The notes under the pieces are model-generated. The model was not told the origin of the DNA. It searched no databases and saw only the letters and a list, made by a program, of their open reading frames with translations. This document shows, one piece after another, positions 1-8,551 of a stretch of 64,000 bases of DNA (the first letter of the stretch is position 1; each line of letters starts with the position of its first letter). The position numbers were made by a program, and so were the translations under genes. Origin of the DNA: Bacillus cereus ATCC 14579 (lineage in GTDB: Bacteria; Bacillota; Bacilli; Bacillales; Bacillaceae_G); assembly GCF_000007825.1 (NCBI RefSeq), contig NC_004722.1, forward strand, positions 3,760,501-3,824,500, in the 5' to 3' direction.

Positions 1-814
1 CGCCCGTTACACTTAGAGATTGCGCAAAACCAAAGAATAGAGCTGCACCTAGTGCGCCTAGTGGATTCCACTTTCCAAAAATCATAGCAGCTAAAGCTAA
101 GAAACCTTGTCCTGTAATAGTTGCCCCTGAGAAGTTATTAGAAATTGACATTGCAAAAATCGCTCCACCAATTCCAGCAAACACTCCTGAAATACAGACT
201 CCAATATAGCGCATTTTATATACGTTAATCCCCATCGTATCCGCTGCCATTGGGTGTTCACCAACAGCACGTAGACGAAGACCGAACGGTGTTTTATAAA
301 TAACATACCAAACAACGAATGCTAAAATAATGGCAATATATGACGTTATTGGTACGTTTGAGAAAAATATTTTCCCTAAAACCGGAATATCCGAAAGGCC
401 TGGAATATCAATCTTTTCAATACGATACTGAATAAAGTCAGTCTGCCCTTTATCAAAAATCTTCTTAATTGCAAATACTGTTAAACCAAGAGATAAGAAG
501 TTAATGGCTACACCACTTACAACTTGATCTGCTCGGAATGTAATAGAAGCTACCGCATGAAGTAATGCAAATAATCCACTACCAATTGCCGCAAATAGTA
601 ACGCAATCCACGGAGTCATCGTTCCCCAAGTATCACCCATTAATAAGTTTGTAACGACTCCAATAAATGCACCAAATAGCATTAGTCCTTCTAATCCGAT
701 ATTTACAACACCCGATCGTTCACTAAATACACCACCTAGTGCTGTGAAAATGATAGGTGCCGATGTATATAACGTACCCGTCACAAGAATGGCTAATATA
801 TCTAAAAAGCTCAT
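1..814 (-). CDS. nupQ: Nucleoside ABC transporter permease NupQ-like (3' end outside window)
   Basis: The frame is open from an ATG at 812-814 to the window edge, giving about 271 residues; the C-terminus is outside. The protein is a string of hydrophobic segments with the conserved inner-membrane permease motifs of the BPD_transp_2 family, including a V-N-I-G-L-E-G-L-M loop near residue 37 and E-H-P-M-A-A-D-T-M-G in the cytoplasmic loop near residue 190. The family forms the second permease of guanosine/purine nucleoside importers of the NupNOPQ/Bmp type. Its start codon directly abuts the stop of the upstream permease, and a GGAGGGG ribosome site lies in the end of that gene, so the two are translationally linked. 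Function at the level of nucleoside import is well supported by the cluster; the exact substrate is inference. Confidence 0.88.
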   Translation of the reverse strand, partial: MSFLDILAILVTGTLYTSAPIIFTALGGVFSERSGVVNIGLEGLMLFGAFIGVVTNLLMGDTWGTMTPWIALLFAAIGSGLFALLHAVASITFRADQVVSGVAINFLSLGLTVFAIKKIFDKGQTDFIQYRIEKIDIPGLSDIPVLGKIFFSNVPITSYIAIILAFVVWYVIYKTPFGLRLRAVGEHPMAADTMGINVYKMRYIGVCISGVFAGIGGAIFAMSISNNFSGATITGQGFLALAAMIFGKWNPLGALGAALFFGFAQSLSVTG

Positions 815-1874
815 TTATTTCCCCTCCTTGCTCATGCGTGTAAGCGCCCATCTTAACACATAACTACATGCAACAAAGAAGATGATACATGCAATAATTA
901 CATTAATAAGCTCTGACGGTACATCTGCCTCAAAGTTCATTTGAGGGGAAGCACTTTTCAAACCACCAAATAATAAAGCTGAAAGGATTATACCAAACGG
1001 ATTATTCCCTCCAAGTAATGCTACGGCAATCCCATCAAATCCTACTCCTGTAAACGAAGACATCGCTGTCATACTCTGGAATGTCCCTAATCCTTCCATC
1101 GCTCCACCAATCCCCGCAAATGCACCAGCAATTGTCATGGAGAATACTACATTACGAGAAACTTTCATACCTGCATATTGAGAAGCATGCTGATTAAATC
1201 CTACTGACTTTAATTTCGTAACCTAAAGTTGTTCGATCTAATAAGAACCACATTAAAATAGCGATTAAAATTGCTACAATAATTCCCCAGTGTAGACGTG
1301 AACCATCAGTAATAGAAGCAAGCCAGTCTGAAGATAGTGACGCACTCTCTTTAATATCATACGTTTTGTCATTACCCGCATGTAAGAAACGCTTAATGAT
1401 GTCATACGTTACATACAAAGCGATATAGTTCATCATAATAGTTACAATAACTTCATTCACTTGAAACTTCCCTTTTAAATATCCCGGAATGAAGCCCCAA
1501 ATTCCGCCCACCAATGCTGCAAATAAAATAGATAATGGAATATGAAGGAAAGCTGGTAGTGAGACTGCATAACCGAACCAAACCGCTGCAAGCCAACCAA
1601 CTAACAATTGACCCTCTACCCCGATATTAAATAAACCTGTACGAAATGCAAACGCCACCGATAAGCCAGCAAGAATAAGCGGTATCATTGTACGAAGCGT
1701 TTCACCAATCGCACTTGCGCTGCCGAACATTCCTGTCCAAAGTGCACTATAACCAACAATTGGATCATAGCCACTAACTAGCATTACAATCGCTCCTACA
1801 AGTAAGCCGAAAATAACGGATAGTACTGGGACTAAAATATTTATCGTTCGTTCTGTTAAAAGCTTTTTAGCCAT
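815..1874 (-). pseudogene. nupP: Nucleoside ABC transporter permease NupP-like, frameshifted
   Basis: Two adjacent pieces together make one permease of about 352 residues: residues 1-222 read from the ATG at 1874, then the frame hits a stop just after Y-E-I-K; dropping one G (position 1208 on the plus strand) restores S-V-G-F-N-Q-H-A-S-Q-Y-A-G and runs cleanly to the stop at 815. The protein is the first membrane subunit of a BPD_transp_2 family importer, with several hydrophobic helices and a G-L-F-N-I-G-V-E-G-Q motif near residue 83. Its start overlaps the end of the ATPase gene by 8 bases. As read, the product is truncated and would lack its last helices, which should inactivate the importer. 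A single-base sequence error is an equally good explanation. Confidence 0.85.
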
Positions 1875-3399
1875 TTGTACCCACCTGCTCCTTCTTTGTT
1901 CCTCCAGCCATTAACAATCCAAGCTGTTGTTCATTCGTTTCTTTCGCATCAACTATTGCTACAATTTCCCCTTCATAAATAACAGCAATTCGATCGCTAA
2001 CATTTAAGATTTCATCTAACTCTAATGATAAAAGTAATACACCTTTTCCTTTATCCCTTTGCTCTATTAATCTCTTATGAATAAATTCAATTGCTCCTAC
2101 ATCTAAACCACGTGTTGGCTGTGCCGCAATTAATAAATCTGGATTTCGGTCTACTTCACGTGCAATAATTGCTTTTTGTTGATTCCCCCCAGATAGAGCG
2201 CGTGCTAACGTTTGCTCACTAGGTGTACGCACATCAAACTGTTCAATAAGAGCCTTTGCTTTTTCTGTAATTTTGCTGAAATTTAAAATCCCTTTCTTTG
2301 AAAATGGATTTTTATAATACGTTTGCAGAACTATATTATCTCTAACAGAAAAATCAAGAACGAGTCCGTGTTTATGACGATCTTCTGGAATATGACCAAT
2401 TCCTTCTTCTGTTATTCTTCTAACAAGCCAATTTGTTATTTCTTTTCCTTTAATTGCAATAGAACCTGACTCAACTTTTCGTAAACCAGTAATTGCTTCT
2501 ATTAATTCACTTTGTCCGTTTCCATCAATCCCTGCAATCCCAACAATTTCCCCCGCACGAACAGTTAAGTCAAGGCCTTTTACAGCAGGTAGTTGACGTG
2601 CATCGTGAACAACAAGGTTTGCAATTGAAAGTACCTCTTCTTTTGGCTTCGCGTCTATTTTTTCTGTTTTAAAATTCACTTGACGTCCGACCATTAATTC
2701 TGCAAGTTTATTTTCATCCGTATTTGCAACGTCAACCGTTCCAATCCCTTTTCCTTTACGAATAATCGTACAACGATCGCAAACTTCCATAATTTCTTTC
2801 AACTTATGTGTAATAAGAACAATAGATTTTCCTTCTTGCACAAGCTTTTTCATAATTTGAATTAGCTCATGAATTTCTTGCGGTGTTAACACAGCTGTTG
2901 GTTCATCAAATATTAAAATTTCTGCACCGCGGTAAAGAGTTTTCAAAATCTCAACACGCTGCTGCATACCAACTGAAATATCCTGTATTTTCGCATATGG
3001 ATCTACAGATAAACCGTATTGTTCAGACAGTTTTTGAATTTCTTTAGCAGCTTCCTCAACAGCAATTTTCCCTTTTTTCTTCGGTTCATTTCCGAGAATA
3101 ATATTCTCTGTAACTGTAAAATTATGAACAAGCATAAAGTGTTGATGGACCATTCCAATACCAAGGTCATTTGCTATATTCGGATTTGTGATTTTTACAG
3201 GTTTACCTTTAATTTTAATTTCACCCTGCTCTGGTTGGTACAAACCAAATAGTACATTCATCAATGTGGATTTCCCTGCACCATTTTCTCCAAGTAAAGC
3301 ATGTATCTCACCCTGCTTTACTTGCAGCGTAATATCATCATTCGCTACAATGCCTGGGAATACTTTCGTAATGTTATTCATCTCAATTACGTATTCCAT
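1867..3399 (-). CDS. nupO: Nucleoside ABC transporter ATP-binding protein NupO-like
   Basis: This 510-residue protein has two fused ABC domains, the layout of sugar and nucleoside importers. The first domain has an intact Walker A (G-E-N-G-A-G-K-S-T, residues 37-45), a short signature S-V-G-M-Q-Q and Walker B L-I-F-D-E-P-T. The second has the degenerate Walker A G-I-D-G-N-G-Q-S, an L-S-G-G-N-Q-Q signature and A-A-Q-P-T-R-G-L-D, as is usual for this family. It powers uptake through the two permeases that follow. I chose the ATG at 3399 because a GGAGG lies 7 bases upstream (3406-3410); an in-frame start further upstream has no ribosome site. It overlaps nupP by 8 bases and is separated from the lipoprotein gene by a strong hairpin. 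Confidence 0.94.
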   Translation of the reverse strand: MEYVIEMNNITKVFPGIVANDDITLQVKQGEIHALLGENGAGKSTLMNVLFGLYQPEQGEIKIKGKPVKITNPNIANDLGIGMVHQHFMLVHNFTVTENIILGNEPKKKGKIAVEEAAKEIQKLSEQYGLSVDPYAKIQDISVGMQQRVEILKTLYRGAEILIFDEPTAVLTPQEIHELIQIMKKLVQEGKSIVLITHKLKEIMEVCDRCTIIRKGKGIGTVDVANTDENKLAELMVGRQVNFKTEKIDAKPKEEVLSIANLVVHDARQLPAVKGLDLTVRAGEIVGIAGIDGNGQSELIEAITGLRKVESGSIAIKGKEITNWLVRRITEEGIGHIPEDRHKHGLVLDFSVRDNIVLQTYYKNPFSKKGILNFSKITEKAKALIEQFDVRTPSEQTLARALSGGNQQKAIIAREVDRNPDLLIAAQPTRGLDVGAIEFIHKRLIEQRDKGKGVLLLSLELDEILNVSDRIAVIYEGEIVAIVDAKETNEQQLGLLMAGGTKKEQVGTNG

Positions 3400-3475
3400 T
3401 GTGTTCCTCCTTTTAACAGGGAACATTCCCTATTACACTATTAACTTATTAAGCAATTCGGAAGTTTTATACATA

Positions 3476-3504
3476 CAAAGGTTAGTTCTATGAACTAACC
3501 TTTG
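3476..3504 (-). other. Intercistronic hairpin between nupN and nupO
   Basis: A perfect 13-bp inverted repeat with a 3-base loop lies between the binding-protein gene and the ATPase gene. On the transcribed strand it is followed by UAUGUAUAAAA rather than a U-run, so it is a weak terminator at most. Such hairpins after binding-protein genes commonly stabilise the upstream mRNA and lower expression of the membrane genes; that role is inferred here. Confidence 0.75.
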
Positions 3505-3516
3505 CTATTTCTCTAT

Positions 3517-4602
3517 TTATTTTTTTAGAGAAGCTTCATATTCTTTATACTCTTTATCTGTAGCTGGCACTTTAATTTCACCGGCTGTAATTTTCTTTTC
3601 AAGCTCTTCTACTTTTGTTAAAATTTCAGGGTTAACTTTTTTCACGTTATCAGTTGTTTTTGAAATACCAATACCGTCATCTTTTAAGCCAAACTCTTCA
3701 ATTTTCCCGCCTTTTAAATTCCCATCTTTTGCTTCTTTAGCTACTTTTTCTACTGCTACATCAACACGTTTAATCATTGAAGTTAATGTTACATTTTCAG
3801 GCATACCTTCCTGATGTTGGTCACGGTCAACACCGATTACCCAAACATTTTCACCTTTTTTCTTACGGTTTTTCGCTTCTGTGAACACACCGTTACCTGT
3901 ACCACCAGCAGCATGATAAATTACGTCTACGCCTTGACCATACATTGCTGAAGCAAGAACTGTACCTTTTTCAGGCTTATCGAATGCTTCTGCATATTCA
4001 GATACGATTTCAATGTTTGGATTTACTGCCTTTGCACCAGCTTTAAATCCATTTTCAAATTTACTAATTAAATCACTTTTCATTCCACCAACAAATCCTA
4101 CTTTATTCGATTTTGTTGACATAGCTGCTACCGCACCTACAAGGAATGATCCTTCATGATCTTTAAACGTAATACTCGTTACGTTCGGTGCATCTACAAC
4201 AGTATCTACGATTGCAAATTGTTGTTTTGAAGATTCTTTTGCTACTTCTTTAATTGCACCTTCTAATTTATAACCAATTCCGAATGTTAAATCATATTTA
4301 TCTTTTGAGAATTTTTTTAAATTCGGAATATAATCAGCTTCTTTTTCAGACTGAAGGTAACGATAATTTGTCTTTTCTTTTAAACCATTATCTTTACCAA
4401 ACTTTTGTAACCCTTCCCAAGAAGATTGGTTAAATGACTTATCATCAACGCCCCCAACATCCGTTACGAGACCAACCTTGAAGTCTTTATTGTCTTTCGT
4501 GTCTTTCTTGTCACTGCTCGCCTTATCCGAGTTACCACATGCACCTAAAACTGTACTTGCTGCTAAAGTTAATGATAATAAAAGGCCTGCTTTTTTCTTC
4601 AT
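3517..4602 (-). CDS. nupN: Nucleoside-binding lipoprotein of the Bmp/PnrA family
   Basis: The 361-residue product starts with a lysine-rich n-region, a hydrophobic stretch and a lipobox L-G-A-C with Cys22, so it is a membrane-anchored lipoprotein. The mature part matches the Bmp family of purine-nucleoside binding proteins: V-G-L-V-T-D-V-G-G-V-D-D-K-S-F-N-Q follows the linker and is the usual start of the ligand-binding fold, with G-V-D-V-I-Y-H-A-A-G-G-T-G-N-G-V-F further on. It delivers nucleosides to the ATPase and permeases encoded next. A GGAGGGG ribosome site precedes the ATG. It follows the GntR-type gene by about 90 bases and is inferred to be in the unit controlled by the purine riboswitch at 5668-5736, which supports a purine ligand. 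Confidence 0.93.
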   Translation of the reverse strand: MKKKAGLLLSLTLAASTVLGACGNSDKASSDKKDTKDNKDFKVGLVTDVGGVDDKSFNQSSWEGLQKFGKDNGLKEKTNYRYLQSEKEADYIPNLKKFSKDKYDLTFGIGYKLEGAIKEVAKESSKQQFAIVDTVVDAPNVTSITFKDHEGSFLVGAVAAMSTKSNKVGFVGGMKSDLISKFENGFKAGAKAVNPNIEIVSEYAEAFDKPEKGTVLASAMYGQGVDVIYHAAGGTGNGVFTEAKNRKKKGENVWVIGVDRDQHQEGMPENVTLTSMIKRVDVAVEKVAKEAKDGNLKGGKIEEFGLKDDGIGISKTTDNVKKVNPEILTKVEELEKKITAGEIKVPATDKEYKEYEASLKK

Positions 4603-4694
4603 ACTAGAAACCCCTCCAAAAATGATATATATTTATTTATTCTTACGCTGCTGTTCCTTACTTCTTGCTGTCACCTCCCTAAAAAGGAATTTAC

Positions 4695-5420
4695 CTACAT
4701 ACGCTTTCTTAATACGTGGAAGCTAAATTTATCAGCTCTAAAGTAATTGATAGAATATAAGATTGGCTCATCATTTTGATCATAGTGCATTTGTTTTAAT
4801 ACAAGCAGTGCTGTTTCAGGCTCACATTCTAAAATTGGTGAGATTTTAGGGTGATAGCCAATTGGCTCAATGTGAGCAACCGCATATGTTATGCGCTTAT
4901 GCGTGTTATTATGTATCACCGTTAATAATGATTCCTCATTGTAACCCGATAAGTCTGGCAATATTTCTTTTGCAAGTTTATCGATACAATACACAACAGG
5001 TTCCCCATCTGCTGTACGCACGCGTTCAATCATCACTGCATTAAAACCATCTTCACTATTAAACTTCTCTTTTTCCTCTTCTGTTAAAGTTGTAGTAGAT
5101 GATGATAAAAAGATTGTTCCTGGTGTTTTCCCCACACTAGAAATCATATCTGTAATACTAGAAAGTTGTTCTATTCCAGAAGAAAATAATGGCTTTGCAT
5201 TTACAAATGTCCCTACACCATGTCTACGAATGACAACATTTTCTTCTTCTAAAATACGCAACGCTTCCCTTAAAGTCGCTCTACTTACGCCAAGTTCTTT
5301 CGCTAAATCAAACTCTGATGGTAACTTTTGTCGTTCTTTATAAGCGCCATCTTTAATTTTTTCTTTGATGTGATCAATCACCCGTAGATATAGGTGACGA
5401 CTATCAGATTTTACTGACAT
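4695..5420 (-). CDS. ymfC: GntR/HutC-family transcription regulator YmfC
   Basis: The 241-residue protein has an N-terminal winged helix-turn-helix (residues about 7-75, with K-L-P-S-E-F-D-L-A-K-E-L-G-V-S-R-A-T-L-R-E-A-L) and a C-terminal UTRA-type ligand domain (about 95-235), the HutC subgroup layout. I chose the ATG at 5420, which follows a GGGGGAG ribosome site; the upstream in-frame ATG has none. It lies next to spoIIIE in Bacillus subtilis too, where it is called ymfC. Here it is the first gene after a guanine riboswitch and directly precedes the nucleoside importer, so it may respond to a nucleoside or related sugar and regulate the transporter. That target is inference from position; the family assignment is firm. 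Confidence 0.9.
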   Translation of the reverse strand: MSVKSDSRHLYLRVIDHIKEKIKDGAYKERQKLPSEFDLAKELGVSRATLREALRILEEENVVIRRHGVGTFVNAKPLFSSGIEQLSSITDMISSVGKTPGTIFLSSSTTTLTEEEKEKFNSEDGFNAVMIERVRTADGEPVVYCIDKLAKEILPDLSGYNEESLLTVIHNNTHKRITYAVAHIEPIGYHPKISPILECEPETALLVLKQMHYDQNDEPILYSINYFRADKFSFHVLRKRM

Positions 5421-5579
5421 AAGACTCCCCCGCATTTCAATTATTCGACCTCTGATGTAAGACTTCTTTTCTCTTTTTTCAACTTACAACATAGTACAAA
5501 TGACTAAACACCAAAATAAGTGTAATTGTCGAATAAATAATAATAATTTTTTAAAATAAAATTTTCACTCTTTATTGCA

Positions 5580-5640
5580 TAAAAAAAACTTTGCACCATA
5601 AACATTCCTCATTTCGAGAAAAAGTTCGGCACAAAGATCC
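5580..5640 (-). terminator. Riboswitch-controlled intrinsic terminator
   Basis: On the transcribed strand CUUUGUGCC (5636-5628) pairs over nine positions with GGUGCAAAG (5597-5589), with a smaller inner stem UUUCUC/GAGGAA, followed by eight U residues (5588-5581). A CAAAG segment upstream (near 5653) can pair with the CUUUG of the 5' arm instead, giving a possible antiterminator. It lies between the aptamer and ymfC, as expected for an OFF switch. Confidence 0.85.
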
Positions 5641-5667
5641 TTTACATCCTTTGTTACACACTTTTCC

Positions 5668-5736
5668 CCTCATAGTCTAGCAATTCATGGTTGCCAGGTA
5701 GAAACTTATGGACCTTATCTCCAAGATTATATGAGG
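5668..5736 (-). promoter_or_regulatory. Purine riboswitch aptamer, guanine class
   Basis: Reading the minus strand from 5736, the P1 stem CCUCAUA pairs with UAUGAGG, and the three-way junction carries the invariant family blocks: UAUAAU after P1, GUUUCUACC between P2 and P3, and GACUAUG before the P1 closing strand. Both loops that make the kissing contact are present (GAUAAGG in L2, ACCAUGAAU in L3). The key base in the last junction is C (GACUAUG), the guanine-specific choice; adenine members have U. It sits 23 nt into the leader of the ymfC-nupNOPQ unit and is followed by a terminator, so guanine should switch the unit off. Confidence 0.92.
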
Positions 5737-5756
5737 CAGTGATTCTTTTCGAAGTA

Positions 5757-5785
5757 ATCTTACCACTTGCTCTCATACGTGTCAA
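5757..5785 (-). promoter_or_regulatory. Sigma-A promoter of the riboswitch leader
   Basis: The minus strand shows a consensus -35 TTGACA (5785-5780), a 17-base spacer and -10 TAAGAT (5762-5757). Transcription would begin near 5750, just before the aptamer. Five of six or better at both hexamers with ideal spacing makes this one of the clearest promoters in the window. Confidence 0.85.
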
Positions 5786-5922
5786 CAAAATCTAACATTT
5801 TTCCGCATTAAATATCGAACATTTACATAAAACATACTCAAAGTATTCGTATTCTAAAGGGCACCCCTAAATGTAAGCCCTTTCTTTATCGCTGAGTATA
5901 GTATATAACAAAAACACTATAT

Positions 5923-5958
5923 AAAAAAGCCTAATTGTAAAAACAATTAAGCTTTTTT
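5923..5958 (-). terminator. Intrinsic terminator after spoIIIE
   Basis: An A/T-flanked hairpin with arms AAGCUUAAUUGU and ACAAUUAGGCUU around a UUUU loop, ending in a U-run, overlaps the spoIIIE stop codon. It separates spoIIIE from the riboswitch unit. The remaining 5786-5922 holds only a GGGC/GCCC hairpin without a minus-strand U-run (5856-5883) and PurBox-like motifs. Confidence 0.85.
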
Positions 5959-8339
5959 TAAGAACTTTTTTCTTGTACATCATTAATGAGTACTTCTCTC
6001 GGTTTACTCCCTTCATACGGACCTACTACACCATTCATTTCCATTGCATCAATTAAGCGAGCAGCTCGCGTATAACCTACTCTAAACCTACGTTGTAACA
6101 TAGAAACAGATGCTGTTTGCATTTCCACTACAAGTTGAACCGCTTCATCATATAATTCATCTTCTACTTCCTGCTTCGTATCAAGAACATCTTGCGGAAT
6201 CATATCTTCTTGATATTGCGCTTTTTGCTGTCCAATAACATATTCTACGACTCTCTCAACTTCATCATCTGATAAAAATGCGCCTTGTACACGTACAGGT
6301 TTCGATGCACCAATTGGTATAAACAGCATGTCTCCACGACCTAGTAGCTTCTCTGCACCACCACCGTCAAGAATTGTACGAGAATCTGTTTGAGAAGATA
6401 CAGCGAATGCAATACGTGATGGAATATTTGCTTTAATAACACCCGTAATAACGTCAACTGACGGACGTTGCGTTGCAATAATTAAATGAATACCAGCAGC
6501 ACGAGCCATTTGCGCTAGACGCATAATCGCATCCTCTACATCAGACGAAGCAACCATCATTAAATCTGCTAACTCGTCCACAATTACTACAATATAAGGT
6601 AATTCGGGTTGTTTCGCTTCTGATTGACTATTATGCTCTTTTATATAATCGTTGTATCCTTCAATGTTACGTGTACCACTATGAGCAAACAATTCATAAC
6701 GACGTTCCATTTCACTCACAACTTTTTTCAATGCTTGCGATGCTTTTTTCGGATCAGTTACAACTGGCGTTAACAAATGAGGCACACCGTTATATACATT
6801 TAGCTCTACCATTTTCGGGTCAATCATCATTAATTTTACTTCATGTGGTTTTGCACGCATTAAAATACTAACAATAATACCGTTAATACATACACTTTTC
6901 CCGCTACCTGTCGCACCAGCTACGAGTAAATGAGGCATTTTATTTAGCCGGGCTAATACAGCTTCACCTGTAATATCTCGGCCAAGACCAATTAACAACT
7001 TCTCTTCCGGATGATTATTAGCCTTAGAGTCAAGAACTTCCCTCAGCGTTACCATCGAAACTTCTGAGTTTGGAACTTCGATCCCTACAGCTGATTTCCC
7101 GGGAATTGGCGCTTCAATACGAATGTCCTTTGCAGCTAAAGCAAGGGCTAAATCATCACTTAAACTGACAATTTTGCTTACCTTTACCCCCATATCAGGA
7201 TACACTTCATATTTTGTAACTGCAGGACCTCTATGCACTTTTGTTACTTTCGCTTTCACTCCGAAACTTTGGAATGTACGTTCTAATTTACGAGCATTCT
7301 CATAAATTTCCGCATTTTCATTTGTAACTTGCTTATTCTTTGGAAATTTTAATATATCAAGTGAAGGAAGCTTGTAATCTTTATTTTCTACATTTGAAAA
7401 TTGCATAGGAGGTGCTTGCGCTTCACTCTCTAACGATTCAACAATTTTTTCTCCACGCTTTTTCTTTGGTTCTTCAATTGGCGGAGTCTCTTCAATAAAC
7501 GGTGAAGTGATCAACTCTTCTTGCTCTACTTCGATTCGTTTATCCTCTTCTTCATTTACAGGATAATTCTCAGTGAAATTCGAAATAATCGGAGGATCAA
7601 TTGAGATTTCTTCCATCGGCTCAATAATTTCTTCTTGTTCTGCAGCACGTTTGCTTCTTGTGCTTCTTGTTGTTTTTTTCTTTTCTGTTTGTTCAGCCGT
7701 TCTTTTGGCTCTCCAATCTTTATAATCCCCTTGCATCACTTGAAACTGACTTCTAAGAATTCTACCAACTGGAGCTAACACTTCTCCAATATGCTTATTT
7801 GTTATACAAAGTATACCGAGAATAACTAGAATAATACCAATGATATAAGCTCCTACTTCGTCAAATAAGAAGTAACATGTTGCGAACATAAGCGCACCAA
7901 ACATACCACCACCTAAATGAACGCTATCTGGCCCCTTTTTCATTTCAAGAAAGAAGTTATCTTTCGTACTCACAATAACAGAAGTATTTTGCACTGCTCC
8001 ATCTTTTGTAAGAAGGTTAAATAATGTAATATGACTAAACATTAATATCGCCAATACAATTAAATAAAATCCAATTAATCGTTTATTTAAAAGGTTCGGC
8101 CATCCGCGTTTTATAACAAAGGAAACCGATAAAGCTATTACACCTAACACACCAATTATGTACCACTCACCAAAGAAGAAGCGAAAAAATAACACAAACG
8201 ATTTCCCTACAACGCCTAGCTGTAAAATCGTAATGATTGAAAGTGCAAAAAGAGTTAAACCGACGATTTCATAATACAAAGTTGGCTTTATCGTACGTCT
8301 TGCCTTTGCCTTCGTCCCTCTTTGCTTTTGTTTTGCCAT
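5958..8339 (-). CDS. spoIIIE: DNA translocase SpoIIIE (FtsK family)
   Basis: This 793-residue protein pumps chromosomal DNA into the forespore. Hydrophobic segments fill roughly residues 20-190 (membrane anchor), followed by a charged low-complexity linker (about 215-330), the RecA-like motor with Walker A G-A-T-G-S-G-K-S near residue 470 and Walker B I-V-V-I-V-D-E-L-A-D, and a C-terminal winged-helix gamma domain (M-L-Q-R-R-F-R-V-G-Y-T-R-A-A-R-L-I-D) that reads polarity sequences. I chose the ATG at 8339, which follows a GAGGTGAA ribosome site. The place after tepA and ylzJ, as in B. subtilis, marks it as SpoIIIE rather than the vegetative paralogue SftA. It has its own terminator. Confidence 0.95.
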   Translation of the reverse strand: MAKQKQRGTKAKARRTIKPTLYYEIVGLTLFALSIITILQLGVVGKSFVLFFRFFFGEWYIIGVLGVIALSVSFVIKRGWPNLLNKRLIGFYLIVLAILMFSHITLFNLLTKDGAVQNTSVIVSTKDNFFLEMKKGPDSVHLGGGMFGALMFATCYFLFDEVGAYIIGIILVILGILCITNKHIGEVLAPVGRILRSQFQVMQGDYKDWRAKRTAEQTEKKKTTRSTRSKRAAEQEEIIEPMEEISIDPPIISNFTENYPVNEEEDKRIEVEQEELITSPFIEETPPIEEPKKKRGEKIVESLESEAQAPPMQFSNVENKDYKLPSLDILKFPKNKQVTNENAEIYENARKLERTFQSFGVKAKVTKVHRGPAVTKYEVYPDMGVKVSKIVSLSDDLALALAAKDIRIEAPIPGKSAVGIEVPNSEVSMVTLREVLDSKANNHPEEKLLIGLGRDITGEAVLARLNKMPHLLVAGATGSGKSVCINGIIVSILMRAKPHEVKLMMIDPKMVELNVYNGVPHLLTPVVTDPKKASQALKKVVSEMERRYELFAHSGTRNIEGYNDYIKEHNSQSEAKQPELPYIVVIVDELADLMMVASSDVEDAIMRLAQMARAAGIHLIIATQRPSVDVITGVIKANIPSRIAFAVSSQTDSRTILDGGGAEKLLGRGDMLFIPIGASKPVRVQGAFLSDDEVERVVEYVIGQQKAQYQEDMIPQDVLDTKQEVEDELYDEAVQLVVEMQTASVSMLQRRFRVGYTRAARLIDAMEMNGVVGPYEGSKPREVLINDVQEKSS

Positions 8340-8463
8340 TTCTTCACCTCGTGTTCTACATATAAGTAAAGCTCCCTTCAAAACGCTCTATTTATATGTC
8401 TGTTTTCTCTATTTTTCTGGTCTTTATATCTTCTATTTTTACACTTCTTGTAAAATGCTAAAT

Positions 8464-8496
8464 AAACAGAAGAAAGCAGCCTACTCATGGCTGCTC
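8464..8496 (-). terminator. Terminator after ylzJ
   Basis: AGCAGCC and GGCUGCU form a 7-bp stem around a short loop, followed on the minus strand by UUCUUCUGUUU. The U-run is broken by C residues, so termination may be partial. Confidence 0.65.
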
Positions 8497-8551
8497 AACC
8501 GTCTTGTTTTTTATATTATACCATAGCTTCTAAACAAAATCCTTCTTTTTG

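Noticed and set aside
97..315. Short minus-strand frame inside nupQ
   Set aside because: It lies out of phase within a clear permease frame that runs to the window edge.
815..1874. Two separate small permease genes at 815-1168 and 1194-1874
   Set aside because: The pieces join exactly into one typical permease when one base is removed; neither is a full transporter and the second has no ribosome site.
5856..5883. GGGC/GCCC hairpin as a second terminator or sRNA
   Set aside because: On the minus strand no U-run follows; on the plus strand the tail is weak and no plus-strand gene lies before it.
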